A stretch of DNA of 64,000 bases from Leishmania martiniquensis. Taxonomy: Eukaryota; Euglenozoa; Kinetoplastea; Trypanosomatida; Trypanosomatidae. Under the pieces are notes generated by a model that did not search any database, was not told where the DNA came from, and was given only the letters and a program-made list of their open reading frames with translations. This document shows positions 47,390 through 58,500 of this stretch, in pieces. The stretch covers positions 132,001 through 196,000 of the forward strand of contig NC_090152.1 of NCBI RefSeq assembly GCF_017916325.1. The letters are read 5' to 3'. Positions within the stretch are counted from its first letter, which is position 1, and every line of letters starts with the position of its first letter. Both the position numbers and the translations under genes were made by a program.

Positions 47390-48694
47390 GGACGGGCGCA
47401 AACTAGTTTCGCACTGCTCTTCTGCGCTTCGATGAAATCGGCAGCCGTGTAGGCCCCCCCGCCCGCCCCTCCCTTTCCACTCGGCTCAGCAGGAGGTCGC
47501 AACCGATACAGAGGCAAGACGGCACACACGTAATGGAGAAGGCGGGAGGAGGCTGAAGCAATACGCCAATAGGGAATGTGAAAACACACACACACTATGG
47601 AGCACAGGATGGTGTTCAGTCGCACCTGGGCGTGCGTGAAAGGGCAAAAAAAGGGGGGAGGGGGGAGGGCACATACAGATCTAGAGGCGCCCATGCACGC
47701 ACACAGCGCGCGGCTTTGCCTCCAACAAGGAGGAGATGGCGAGGTGACGCGGTCGGCGTTTCAGTCGCCGTGTCTGCTTATCCCGATGCCGCTGCCCTGC
47801 ACGCTCTGGCAGCCCGCTTCTACAAGGGGACACGCGCACCATCGCACGCATGCATACGCGCACAGGGCAGCTGAAGGCGCCACCGTGTCGCAGAGGCGCT
47901 GATCACATCACAGCGACTGCTTTTGTTTTTTTCTTCCTCTTTGGCAGCAGAGGTCTGTGAATCCGCCAAAAGGGATGACGGCAACGCGAGAGTCTGAGTG
48001 AGCGGGGGCACACGCACCGCGCACTGAGCGGTGCATCGCAGTGGCGGTGGCGGTGGCGGTGGCGGGGGGAGCCCAGTGCCCTCCCATTCTGTGTGTAAGG
48101 AGCAGGCCAAGCAGCCCTCCGCACCCCCTCCCTCCCTGCCCCCAATACCTCTTCCCGCCCATGCTGCACCACCTCTGCTGGCGGCACAGGGCCCGGTGCC
48201 TGCGGCGTAGAGTGTGTGTGTGTGTGTTGGCTGCCGCGGAGTTCGATGGCCATGCGCTCTGCATGGCGGCGAGTGGGGACCACACCCGTGACGCAATGGC
48301 GAGGAGAGGCGCTTCCCGAAGAAGTACGCTGTGCCGATGCGGTCACACCTCTCCCCTCCCTGAGCACCTGCAGCGTCGGATAGACTTGTGTGAACATCAG
48401 CACCGGGGAGTGGGGCGATAGGCGAGAGGAATCAAGGGATTATCGAGGAGACGAGCAAGCGGCAGGCAGACCTACGCGGTTGGGACGCGCTACACACCAA
48501 CACGAGCCTCTTGCCCATGAGGGAGAGCGTAGCTGAGGGTGTGTCGCGAACGGGCGTGCGACGAGAGGCTGCCCTTTCGCCCCCATCCTCGCCTGCCATG
48601 TGAAGCGCCGAGCACTGTTCCTCTGCCCCTCCCCGTGAGAAGCCGTGGCCCTCCTCTACGCCTTCCGTTTCCTCGCTTCCTTTGGTCAGCATGC
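47390..48694. other. intergenic spacer, 1.3 kb
   Basis: Contains C-runs near 47453-47466, a G-rich block at about 47650-47668, the long inverted repeat copy at 48001-48302 and otherwise no gene. The repeat sits in the presumed 3'UTR of the EF-hand gene. Confidence 0.55.
48001..48302 (-). repeat. dispersed intergenic repeat, copy 2 (long, inverted)
   Basis: Reverse complement of the copy at 28124-28412: virtually every base matches over about 290 bp, differing mainly by one extra CCACCG unit. It includes the same GCCATGC/GCATGGC hairpin, near 48248-48266. Orientation is with the transcribed strand, unlike copies 1, 3 and 4. Confidence 0.85.
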
Positions 48695-51163
48695 CTAAGC
48701 GCCAGTTGAGGCGGAGCGCGTCGGGAGAGCTGACGTAGACTCCGCCATGGCGTGCTGAGTCATGGGGTCGACTCCCATGCTCTCTAGCATGGCCCAGTAG
48801 GCGTGTATGAACGCCGCGACGAACGCTACAAGCGTGTACTCGGAGACTACAAACATAGGAATCACCTGCAGGCTACGCGCCCAGCCGCCACCGCGGGTGC
48901 TGCTGTGACGCTGGCTCCTGTTACTGTGCCCACCATCTCTGTGCACCGCGACTTGGCGCTGCAGCTGCCGGAGTGCTGCTGCTCGCCTGTACTCCTCCAC
49001 GGCCACCGCACTTGTTAGTACCACCACTGCCTGGTCTGTCGGCAACTCCAGTGCGGCCTGTACCTCGTCTGCGGAAGCCTCGTTCAGCAGCCGGCAGAAG
49101 GACCAGAAGGGAACACAGTAGGACTCCTCCACTGCGAAGTCGAGGTACACCTCCTCCACCGCCCCGATTGTGCACCACCCACTCGCCTCCAGTTCCACGT
49201 AAAACGCCTCCGCATCCATGAGCAGCACACTCAGCTGATGTGCTAGTAGAGGAGCCACGGACCCACTGCTCGGCGCTAGGACTGCAGCACCAGCACCAGC
49301 ACCAGCCGCCGAGGCTGCGGATGAGGAGCTCACCCGCCCGTTGACGATGCTGAAGCTGCTGCCGTTCTCATCGGCTTCACCAGAAGCACCAGCCCCGCTC
49401 GCGCTGACCGGAAGGTCCTCGTGCAAAGCTGTTGCGCTCGAGTGGGCAGAGTATGAACGTCCGCCAGAGGGCAGAGGCCGTGCCGGGGGTGCCATCGCTG
49501 ACCTGTGCGGCCCTGAAGATGAATGCACCGGTGAGACATCCGCAGCGGGTGGGCCGTCCACGGCGGTCCTCCTGCGGCTATCGGGCGGAGCACCGCCTGC
49601 GCTGGGGACCGTTCTGGCGTCCACCGCTGGCAATGTCGACGCGACTGCCGGCGTGCCCTTAGATATGATGTCGCCACCACCTAGCGCGATCGGAGCGCAA
49701 GGCGGCGCCGCGCTTCGAGAGTGCGATGGCAGCGTCGGGGGCGTCTTCGCGCAGCCTTGCAAAGCGGCGGGCGTGCCGTCGGAAGGAGGCGGCCGCGCTG
49801 TCGATGTCCTCTTGGGGCTATCGCTGAAGCAGAGTGAGGCGGTCAGCGGCGATGCTGGCACTAGGGCCGCAACCTCCAGCTGCAGGGCTGCGTCATCCAT
49901 ATCAGGCGACGCTACCACCGCACCGGCATCTCCTCTAGGCGTGGCAGACAGCATCGATGGGGGATGCCCTGGCGTGCTGTCCCGCGAGACGGAGACGACT
50001 ACATCGTCGCCGTCGACCGACGCGTCGGCGCTAGCAGCCTCTGTGGAAAGCAAAGTAGCTGACAAGCGTAGCCGCAGCGACTGATGGGTTACGTACGACG
50101 AATGGCGCAGGCGAGCGGCATTGCCGAGCTTCATGTCAGTAGTGGTGGTCATACTGCGTACACGACGCTCGAAGCGCTGCCGCTCGTGTCGGCGATCCCG
50201 CTCCTGATGCTGCACAAGTCGCAGCATCCACTCCGCAAAGTGCGCCGCCGCCGCGTGGCGAACGCTGTCTGTGACGGGCCGGCGAACTGCCGGCCGAGGC
50301 CACGCATAGAGCGAGGAACTTGGCATCCGCGGCATGGCGCCATCGCAAGACGTCACTGCCGTCATGCCTATCGTGCCCGCAAGAGGAGCGGGGCCACCCG
50401 CTGGGGCGTTCCGAAGGGCCTCACGGAAATGTAAGAGCATAAAAGACGGCACACTCTGATTGTGCGGCTGCAGATGCGCAGGCGGCGACGAGGAACCGCC
50501 ACTGACGGCGCTCGACGACGCAATAGGACGTCGACGTGTGCGCCAGGCACCGCCATCTTCGGTGCTGCCGCCGTGGTAACACGGTGGCTGCGCAGCACCG
50601 GCTGCGGTGGCGCTCTCACTCTCGATGCGTTCGCCCACCTGAAGGCAGCGGTGCCAGCAGTGCAGTGCCGCGTAGGTTTGTAGTACCTCTGCAAGCTGGT
50701 CCGGCAGGACATCCCGGCCGACCGTCTTGATGCCCCAGTCCATGAAGAAACTAATGTCGGTGGAGTTGATGCGACCATCGCGGTCGTTGTCGAGCATGTA
50801 CAGCAATGAGACGCGGTAAAGACTTACCCACAGTGGATCCGGCAGATATCGCAGAACGTCACGTAGCTCGTCAAGCGTGTAGTACTCGGGCGTCAGCGAC
50901 ACAAGCGGCCCGAAGGAGGCGGGTGGCGGAGGAAGATGCGAATCGGCCGAGCGAGCCTGCGGAAAAGAAGATGGGGCACGATGCTCTACGCCCGGCAGTG
51001 GCAGCGCGGCGGCTGCGGCTGAGCCATTGGTGCTGGACGCCAACGTCGCTCGGCTATAGCCACATGCGCATAGCAGCTCGTCCTCATCCGCCTGCTCCTC
51101 CTCCTTGAGTCTGAGTAAGGCGCGCTGCACCGAAGACTCCGCGTAGGAAGCGGCTTGGCCCAT
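48695..51163 (-). CDS. EF-hand protein with N-myristoylation signal
   Basis: Protein of 822 residues from ATG 51163. The N-terminus MGQAAS fits an N-myristoylation site (Gly2, small residue at position 6). One canonical EF-hand loop is at residues 125-136 (DNDRDGRINSTD), preceded by the helix LWVSLYRVSLLYML. Position 12 is Asp rather than Glu, so calcium affinity may be low; a second EF-hand is not evident. Most of the centre is Ser/Pro/Ala-rich disorder, with conserved-looking helical blocks near the C-terminus (DAEAFYVELEASGWCTIG, PFWSFCRLLNEASADEV) and a hydrophobic FVVSEYTLVAFVAAFIHAYW. Membrane-tethered calcium sensor is the most natural reading, but the family is not known to me. Confidence 0.78.
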   Translation of the reverse strand: MGQAASYAESSVQRALLRLKEEEQADEDELLCACGYSRATLASSTNGSAAAAALPLPGVEHRAPSSFPQARSADSHLPPPPASFGPLVSLTPEYYTLDELRDVLRYLPDPLWVSLYRVSLLYMLDNDRDGRINSTDISFFMDWGIKTVGRDVLPDQLAEVLQTYAALHCWHRCLQVGERIESESATAAGAAQPPCYHGGSTEDGGAWRTRRRPIASSSAVSGGSSSPPAHLQPHNQSVPSFMLLHFREALRNAPAGGPAPLAGTIGMTAVTSCDGAMPRMPSSSLYAWPRPAVRRPVTDSVRHAAAAHFAEWMLRLVQHQERDRRHERQRFERRVRSMTTTTDMKLGNAARLRHSSYVTHQSLRLRLSATLLSTEAASADASVDGDDVVVSVSRDSTPGHPPSMLSATPRGDAGAVVASPDMDDAALQLEVAALVPASPLTASLCFSDSPKRTSTARPPPSDGTPAALQGCAKTPPTLPSHSRSAAPPCAPIALGGGDIISKGTPAVASTLPAVDARTVPSAGGAPPDSRRRTAVDGPPAADVSPVHSSSGPHRSAMAPPARPLPSGGRSYSAHSSATALHEDLPVSASGAGASGEADENGSSFSIVNGRVSSSSAASAAGAGAGAAVLAPSSGSVAPLLAHQLSVLLMDAEAFYVELEASGWCTIGAVEEVYLDFAVEESYCVPFWSFCRLLNEASADEVQAALELPTDQAVVVLTSAVAVEEYRRAAALRQLQRQVAVHRDGGHSNRSQRHSSTRGGGWARSLQVIPMFVVSEYTLVAFVAAFIHAYWAMLESMGVDPMTQHAMAESTSALPTRSASTGA

Positions 51164-52362
51164 TGCAGACGTTCACGGGTGCAGTGGTCGGGCGGCAATG
51201 TACGCCGACGGGATGGGTGCTGCTGTGAAGCAGCAGGCCTTTCCTTCGATGTTCTTTTTCCTGGAAAGCGGTGAGAAAGGGAGAGAGAGTGTGTGTGTGC
51301 GCGCGCAGAAAAGATCTGCGCGTCAGTCGCCGCAGGCCCTTCTGTTGCCCCCCCGCCCCCTTCCCTCCCTCACGCGCGCTCTTCTCTTGATCTAGCAGTC
51401 CACAAAGTGGTGGCGGTGCCGCCGTGTCAGCGAAGGGGAACGTTCCTCCTCCCCCAGCCGGTGCCCTCTCACTACCTCCGCCTAAGCGCGCGACTGGAAG
51501 TGAGACAGGGAGAGAGTGAGAGAGCGAGCGAGCGAGCGAGCGGCACCGGCTCTATTTTTATATCGCTTCTCCGCCGTTGTTTGCGCGGATTCTCCTCCGC
51601 AACGGATAGTCGCGTATGCGAAGAAGGAAGTGTTGCGCGTGTTCGTGTAGTTGTCGAAGGGAGAGAGGGAGGGCGATAGAAATAGGGGGGAAGAGGGGCG
51701 GACTGCGAAGCGACGCAGTGGCCGTGCGGACAGAAGCGAGTCGGGGACGTAGAAAGGGATCCCTCTCCCCCTCGCCCATCGACTCCGAAGGAAGCGGACC
51801 AAAAAAAAGGAGTCTGCGCTCCGCATTCAGCGGCGGGGCGCGGTCGTGTCTCATGGTGTTCAGCTCGCTTTTCCACCATGAAAAGATGTGCTACATGCCG
51901 CGTGGAGAAGAGGCGGTGAGGGCGGTAGACGGGCGTTACCGTTGGAACGGAAAAGCCGCACCGCTTCCCCCGCCGCATGTGCACGCATGCGTGCGGAAAG
52001 GGGTGAAACGTTTGCTGTCGGTGTCTGCGGGTAGGCTCGAAAAGGGTGCGCATCACGGGTCCTTCACAGTAGGGGAAGGGGGCATCAGTCCAACAGAGAG
52101 AGAGGGGGGGTATACTGCCCCCGAAGCAAAGGTGTAATGGAGGGGGGGTCTCTGCCCGCTCTCTTGCGATGCGGAGGGAAGCGGTGAGCAGAGGGTCAAA
52201 GCCGCCGGTGCTGGGAGAGGGATGCGCAGGAGGTGTGCAGCAGAGGGAGGAGGAGGAGATGGCCCGACGAAGCACAGCGAAAGAGGAGGAGTGAGTGCGC
52301 TGAGAACGTGCATAAAGCGCACAAACTTCGGTGGAGACACTCACCCCCTCCCTCCCCCCTGC
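51164..52362. other. intergenic spacer, 1.2 kb
   Basis: Includes a (GT)n run near 51289-51301, a (GAGC)n run at about 51523-51541, GA-rich runs near 51660-51695 and 52098-52110, and a GGA run near 52246-52258. Nothing gene-like. Most should be the SNARE gene 3'UTR and the EF-hand gene 5'UTR. Confidence 0.55.
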
Positions 52363-53223
52363 TTACTTCTGCCGATGCTTCAGCGCCTCCAGCACCACAA
52401 TAGTGATGATGCACACCAAGATGGTGACCGCGAAGAAGATGATCAGTCGGTCACGAGCTATTTGGCGCATAAACCTCTTCAGCTCCGCGCTCACACGCCC
52501 GAGCTCCGAGTGCATCTCCTCTAGCATATCATTGGCCTGCCTGATCTGCTCCGTCTGCGCCCGCAGCTTCGTGGCCGCCTCGTTGCCGACCGTCTCGGTC
52601 TCGTTCAGCATCCTTTCCGAGAGCCCAAGAGACTGCAGCGTGCTGTGCTGCAGCGCATTGATACGCGTCGCTGCGTGGCGAGCCTCTGCACGGCTCGACA
52701 TGGCCGGGCCCTCTCCGCCTTCAACGTCGGCGTCGACGCCCTCACGCGGTGACCAAAGAGCGCCGGCAACGCTTTCCACGGCTCTGAAAGACGCACCCGA
52801 AGCGCTGGCGTTGCGCGGACCTGAAGCCAACGACTCACTGACGGCGGCCGCCACAGCTACGGCGGTGCTGCGGGCGGCGCGCTCCTTGCTCTGCTGCACC
52901 TGCGCACGCAGTAGTTCAGCCTTTCTCGCATGCGCGCTGGCGTGTGCCTCGTATACGTCGCGCTCCGCGTCGTCCAGCAGCCGCATCTCTGCACGAAGCT
53001 GCTGCAAGAGCCGGTTCACTCTCCGCAGCAAGTCTTGCGCTTTAGCGAACGCCGCCGCACGTGCAGACGGCGAGTTGGCATAACCCCCTTCTCTACCGCC
53101 GCTGCCGCTGCTGCTAACGCCGGCGGCGGTCTGCTGGTATGATGCGTCCACGTCACGGATAACTGCCTCCACCTGTCGCTCCAGGTCTAGCAGCTCTTCG
53201 TGATACAGAGCTGCGTCTGTCAT
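52363..53223 (-). CDS. Vti1-like Qb-SNARE
   Basis: Tail-anchored SNARE of 286 residues from ATG 53223 acting in Golgi/endosome fusion. The N-terminal helices (YHEELLDLERQVEAVIRD; AQDLLRRVNRLLQQLRAEM) suit an Habc-type domain. The SNARE motif runs from about 190 to 250 (SLGLSERMLNETETVGNEA, LRAQTEQIRQANDML). By alignment with Vti1 the zero-layer residue is Gln in LRAQTEQI. A single transmembrane helix ends the protein (LIIFFAVTILVCIITIVVL). A medium-length Ser/Ala linker separates the helices. The frame continues upstream of the ATG to 53535 but without family support. A membrin/Bos1-like assignment is the alternative. Confidence 0.82.
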   Translation of the reverse strand: MTDAALYHEELLDLERQVEAVIRDVDASYQQTAAGVSSSGSGGREGGYANSPSARAAAFAKAQDLLRRVNRLLQQLRAEMRLLDDAERDVYEAHASAHARKAELLRAQVQQSKERAARSTAVAVAAAVSESLASGPRNASASGASFRAVESVAGALWSPREGVDADVEGGEGPAMSSRAEARHAATRINALQHSTLQSLGLSERMLNETETVGNEAATKLRAQTEQIRQANDMLEEMHSELGRVSAELKRFMRQIARDRLIIFFAVTILVCIITIVVLEALKHRQK

Positions 53224-55591
53224 GGCGCTGCAGTGTCGCGCTCTCGAGAAGACTCTGTGCGCGAGTATGGATAGAGTGATGGTGCTCCAGAGAAGGACGA
53301 AGTACTTCCCTAGGCACCCTTTTTGTTGCTGTTGCGCGCACTGACCCGCATGTTGCAGTGGTTGCCAAAGCAGCAGCCGGTCGTGTGCTTGCCGCCTCGT
53401 CAGCAGACGAGGAAGGGGGAGGGGAGGGGGGTAACGCGCACGCGGGTGGATACCACATCGAATGGAGGAGACAGAGAAGAGAGAGAGAGAAGAGGGACAG
53501 TGAGGACGGCAGGGGGCAGGTGACACTCGAAACATATCCGCAGAGACGTTCGCACAGTCGAGGCGACGTCACTGGAAGGATGCTGGCAGCCCATCGATGA
53601 GCGGGGAGGGGAAGGCGACGAGGGGTGGGGAAGCAGAAAGCGCGGCGACTCAGCGCGTGCATGTATGCAGGCGGAAAAGAGGCGAGAGACTGAAAGCGAA
53701 GCGCTGAGAGAACTCTCTGGGAGCGATGTGCGTGTGGGACGGTGGCGACGGCGGGTCGCACGTGCGCGCGCATCGCTCACAGTCCTGCACCTCCGCCTTT
53801 TTTGCCCATTGCGGCTCGGCGACGCTGTCGACTCCGCGTCCCCATAGAGGTGTCATCTCTTTGGTGTCGCGTTGCTGTTGGACTGCCCTTCCCTCTCTCC
53901 TGCTCGTTGCATCGACGTATCTGTTGGCCGCGAGAGCGGCAGGTTTTCTATCGTGCGGTACGCACGCCGCACCATTACGATGGCACGTTGAATAGGGGAG
54001 CAAAGCTCCCCGTCGATGCATCGCACGCGCATTGTTGGAAGAACGGCATCAGAGCACCAACAAGAGCCATCACAGAGGACCAAAAAGGCAAAGAAGAAAG
54101 GTCGGCAGCATCTGATACCGCCATGGAGTAGAAAGGGGCGTGGGAGGGGAAGGGGGGAAGACTGCAGGTGACGAGAGGACTGAACGCCCCCCCTCACACC
54201 TCTACATGAGGGCAGCGGCGTGCTTGTCGGTAGCAAGACATCCTCTCGGGCACGCGAAGGACCGACAGGCCGCACCCATGCCGCCGGCACGCCCACATGT
54301 GAGCGTTGCACCCATACAAAGAAAGGGAGGAGGGGAAAGAGACCTGTCTATGCACTGGCACAGCATCAACCAGTGAAGCCACCTGGACACGCCATCCCCC
54401 TCCTCGCCTTCCCTCGCCGTTAACCTCAGCGTCTTCCTCGTTGCCTCCGCTCCCTTCTCGTATCCTCCCCTCCCCCTCCACCCTCTCTTCATGACCACCA
54501 GCAGGCGAGAGAAAGGGGAAGAGATGAACAGAAATTAAGCAGAGGTCCAGCGTGCGACGCATAGCACACACGCACACGAAAAAAAAACGCTACTGGCAGC
54601 CACGGAAGACTCACACGGACACGGCGACAGTCTGCTGTGGCAGAGGGTGGGTACAAGAGCATCTTTCCTATGGAGAGCAACTGGTACTCAGTAGGCGGCC
54701 AGGGCAACGGCAACGCGCCAGTACGCTTGTGGGTGGAACTGTCGAAACAAAAAAAAAAAGCGATCGTGCTCGGGCAACGCGATGAGCAGCACCCACTGTC
54801 GCTTTCCACTCGCACAGGGGACGAGCGCTCGAGGCGATGGAGCGAGGGGGTGAACGGCGCCACGGGAGGGAGGCGACAGGTGGAAAAGGGGGGAAGAGGG
54901 AGCGGCGGACAGCACGGCACTTCAACGTCGGTTGCGGGCGGCGCCCTGCCGAGAGACAGACACCATCGAAGCGCTCACCAAGGGGGCACTGGCCGAGAAG
55001 CAGAAGCGGGCGAGTTGAAAGCGCAGGCCGCTCGCCTTTCCAAAGCAAGCCGTTGCGTTGCCACTGAAGGCGAGAGCAAGGAGGTCGAGAACGCCTTGGC
55101 GACACCGACAAAGAGAGAGAGAGAAATACGCTTGTGAGCAGGCAGACAACCGCATCGACGCAGCGCGGCTTCGATGGCCCGCGCACGTTATCGCCAAAGC
55201 TAAAAGGAAAACTTTTTGCTATTGCGTCACGGGTGTGGTCCCCACTCGCCGCCATGCAGAGCGCATGGCCATCAAACTCCGCCGCAGCCCATACACACAC
55301 ACACACGCTCTCATGAAAAGGGGGTGGGGGTGATCAGGGGTGAAGGGGGTGAAGGGGCGGGAGGGCTTCGACGTTCAACAGGACAAGGTAAAAAGAGGGG
55401 AAGGGGGTTGGCGGCAACGCCAATGCAGCACAAAGAGGACGAAGAGCGGGATGGGGAGGAAAGGCAGGGATACGTCTGACGGCGGTGTCGGGGTGGGGGC
55501 CGGGTGGTGCCGGCGCTCAGCCACCGAACGCGTTGCAAAGGGAGGTGGAGAGGAGTGGATTCCTCCCGCCCTGTCATGCTTACTAACAGCT
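53224..55591. other. intergenic spacer, 2.4 kb
   Basis: No credible gene. It includes GA-rich runs near 53463-53495 and 53600-53640, CT-rich plus-strand sequence at about 54398-54490, poly-A at 54748-54761, and the repeat fragment at 55221-55311. The segment from 55591 leftward is kinase 3'UTR; the left end is the SNARE 5' region. Confidence 0.55.
55221..55311 (+). repeat. dispersed intergenic repeat, copy 3 (5' fragment)
   Basis: Matches the first about 90 bp of the long copies (ATTGCGTCACGGGTGTGG through the hairpin to the (AC)n run) with a few substitutions (ATCAAACTCCGCCGC), then diverges. The hairpin arms are fully conserved. Confidence 0.8.
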
Positions 55592-58500
55592 CTACGCGAC
55601 GTTCAAAGCTGTAAAGAATGGGTGGCGCAAGAGCTCCCTCGCAGTCGGCCGCTGCTTTCGATCCACGGCAAAGATGGCGTTTAGCATATCGATGAGTTCG
55701 GCGCTGACGTCAAGGGGTGATGTCGTCATCGCCATGGTTGCGACTGGCGGCACCGCTGTGAATGCGGCGGGGAGGGCGGGTATGGAAGTCGGTGGTACGC
55801 TGGTGGTGTTGGGGCTTGAGAGCGCGGCGTCAAGATTAACGGAAAGATCGTCGGTGGCTTGTGTCGATGAAAAGGTCGCCACCAGTGGATCGTGCGGACG
55901 CTCGAGGTGAGTTGAGTCGTCTAAGGAGCCGATCTTGAAGAGCAGCGCGATCGGCTCAGGCGAGGAGCCGACCTGCGCGTTGTACCACGGCAGGTGGCCT
56001 GTGATTAGCTGCACTACCGAGCAGCCAAAAGACCATATGTCTGACGCCGGCGAGTAGGTCCCCTGCACACACTCGGGGGCCATGTACGCAGCTGTCCCGA
56101 TGATGGCGCCCGATTCCAGCGTGCGGCTGTTGCCACTAAAAACGAGGCTGGTGCCAAAGTCTGTCAGCTTCACCGTACCGTCGGAGCTCAGTAGCATATT
56201 TGCGGGCTTCACGTCGCGGTGGATGACACCGCGTGAGTGCAGGTACACGAGCCCTGACACCACGTCGCGCGCGTAGCGACGCACGATGCTCTCCCGGAGA
56301 GCGCCACGCGGGTGATGACGCAGCACATCCTGCAGCGAGCCTGACGGCATCCACTCCATGTAGATGCGCGCCTTCTCCTTCATCACCATGAAGGCAACCA
56401 CTCGCACGATGTTAGGGTGAGACAGCTCTGTCAGCACCGAGTACTCCTGCAGCACCTCGCGCACCGCAACGCTAGGGGCCTTGGACGTGTCTAGCGGCAG
56501 CTCCTTCGCAGCTAAGTAGCACCCCGTCATCTCGTCCCACGCGCGAAATACCTTGCCATAGCTGCCCTGGCCGAGCGGGATGTCTAGCAGCACCTGGAAA
56601 CGGTTGACCAGCTGCAGTGTGTCGTTGCATGAGCACTCCTCATTGCAGATCACAACCACATCCTCGTCCTGCAGCAGTGCCTCGATCGACATCTCCGACG
56701 ACTTCTCCGTGTTAGCGACGCTGTCGCTGTTGTTATTCACACTGGAGTTGTCGGGCGAGATCGAGCCCAACTTCTCATCGCTCGAGCCCAACTCCATCGC
56801 CTGCGAGCGCGGCACCCCGGCAGGCGGAGAGCGAAGCATGCGCGCCGAGTTTTGGGCCGTCGCATCAGGACCACTACCGCGGCTTCCTACAGAGCCCGGC
56901 GCACTGCCGTCCGACGAGAGTATGCCTTGTACACTACTGCTAGGCCCCTTTGCCGCCAGGATCGTCGACTCGCTCGACATCCTGAGCGCCTTCTCCGCCG
57001 CTGCCATGCCGTTGTTGGTGAAGTCGCGCCATTGGCCCCAGAGCCCATCCAGCCCGTCTTGGAAGATCTGGTGAAGAATGGCGGACTCCTTTTCCTCAAA
57101 GAGGGCGCACACCGCGTCCACCTGCCGACTCCACATGGGCTGTGCTTCCCCTTTGCTGGTCGCGTGGAACTCGTAAAGGAGCAGCAGCGCTGACAACGCT
57201 GCACCGCCCATCGGCGGCGCGGTGGATGTCGAGCTGCCGCCCCCGGTGGCCTGAGATGACGGCTGTTCACCAAGATGCGATTGTCCCGCCCCCTCGGCAC
57301 AGTCGTCTCGCTGGAGCTGGCTAAGCGCATCGCGGAAGGCGGCGAAGTCGTCCTCTGGTATCAGTTTCAGCGATACGGCCGCCTTCCTCGCAATCTCCGC
57401 AGATACCTGCTCTGTTGCCTTGCAATACGACTTGAGAATGCGGACCGTGCGGTTGAACTGGTAGATGGCACCGTAGTGCATCTTCACGAGGCGGCGCGCA
57501 GTTTCGGAGGGAAGTCTCACGTCCACTGTCGCGCTGTTCTCTGCGAAAAAGCTGCTGATGCTGCTGCCGCTGCCTGTTCTGACGCTTGGCAGCGGTTCAG
57601 CGCTGGCAGTGTGTGTTGTGGCCCCAGGCACCCCCAACCCCGTCTGCGCCGAGTTTACCAACGTGCGCAGGGAAGTGAGGATCGAGTGCACCAGTCGCAC
57701 CAAGGCGCGGCACGCCACCTGGTACAGTAGGACTGCATTGCGTATTCGTGTGGCTGTCATGATCATGCCGGTTGGACAGGTCAAGACGCGCGGATCGGTC
57801 GTCGCGATCGATTTGATGAGCTCCAGCGTGTCGTCGAGCAACTCCTTCCACGTCACTGGTGTGATGCGGCGGGTCGCGGCACCAGAGGCTGAGCTCGCCG
57901 TACTGTTGACAGAGCCGTCGTCCGCGTCGCACAAAATCTCGCCGTGCGCCAGGTCCAACGTCGGATGACGGAAGCGGTACTCGCAGAGGGACTCCATATA
58001 GGCCGTGTTTGAAATGAAGAAGCCGATTTCTCTTTCATGCAGATCGAGGGAGGGGCTGACGTTTACGGCAGCGCCGTCACTCGCCTGCGAGAACCACAGC
58101 TTCGCCTTTCTATTGCGCACTCCTCTTTGCCTCAGCCGCTCCAGGAAGCCGGGGGTCGGCGGCGGCACGTCGCCCATGCTGCCGGCGGTGTTTGTTGGCT
58201 TCTCTCGGTTAAATGCGGACCTCTGCCCTGCCGCGGCTTGCTTGATGGGCTGCAACGAGCACGGCAACCGCTCCCCGCTAATGTTCTCCTGCGGGGTGTG
58301 CCTGATGACGTCAACGAGATGCGACACCTGAAAAAGCGATCCACCTCCGGCGCGGATGCTCTCGATGAAGGTGCGTGAGCCACGCCAGAGCAAAGCGAAA
58401 AGAAGGTTCGATGTCTTGACTATGACCCAAAGCTGCCCCGTTTCGATGCGGTCACACATCTGCGCCACCAGCCAGTCGCACATTTCTTTCTGAGTGCACA

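Noticed and set aside
47390..47401. Extended CDA start at 47401
   Set aside because: The codon is TTG, not ATG.
51523..51541. (GAGC)n run and the many (GT)n/(AC)n runs considered as CRISPR-like or regulatory arrays
   Set aside because: Plain microsatellites without spacers; common in trypanosomatid spacers.
54668..55306. 212-codon minus-strand ORF between SNARE and kinase genes
   Set aside because: Reads through the repeat fragment and simple sequence; no recognisable domain.
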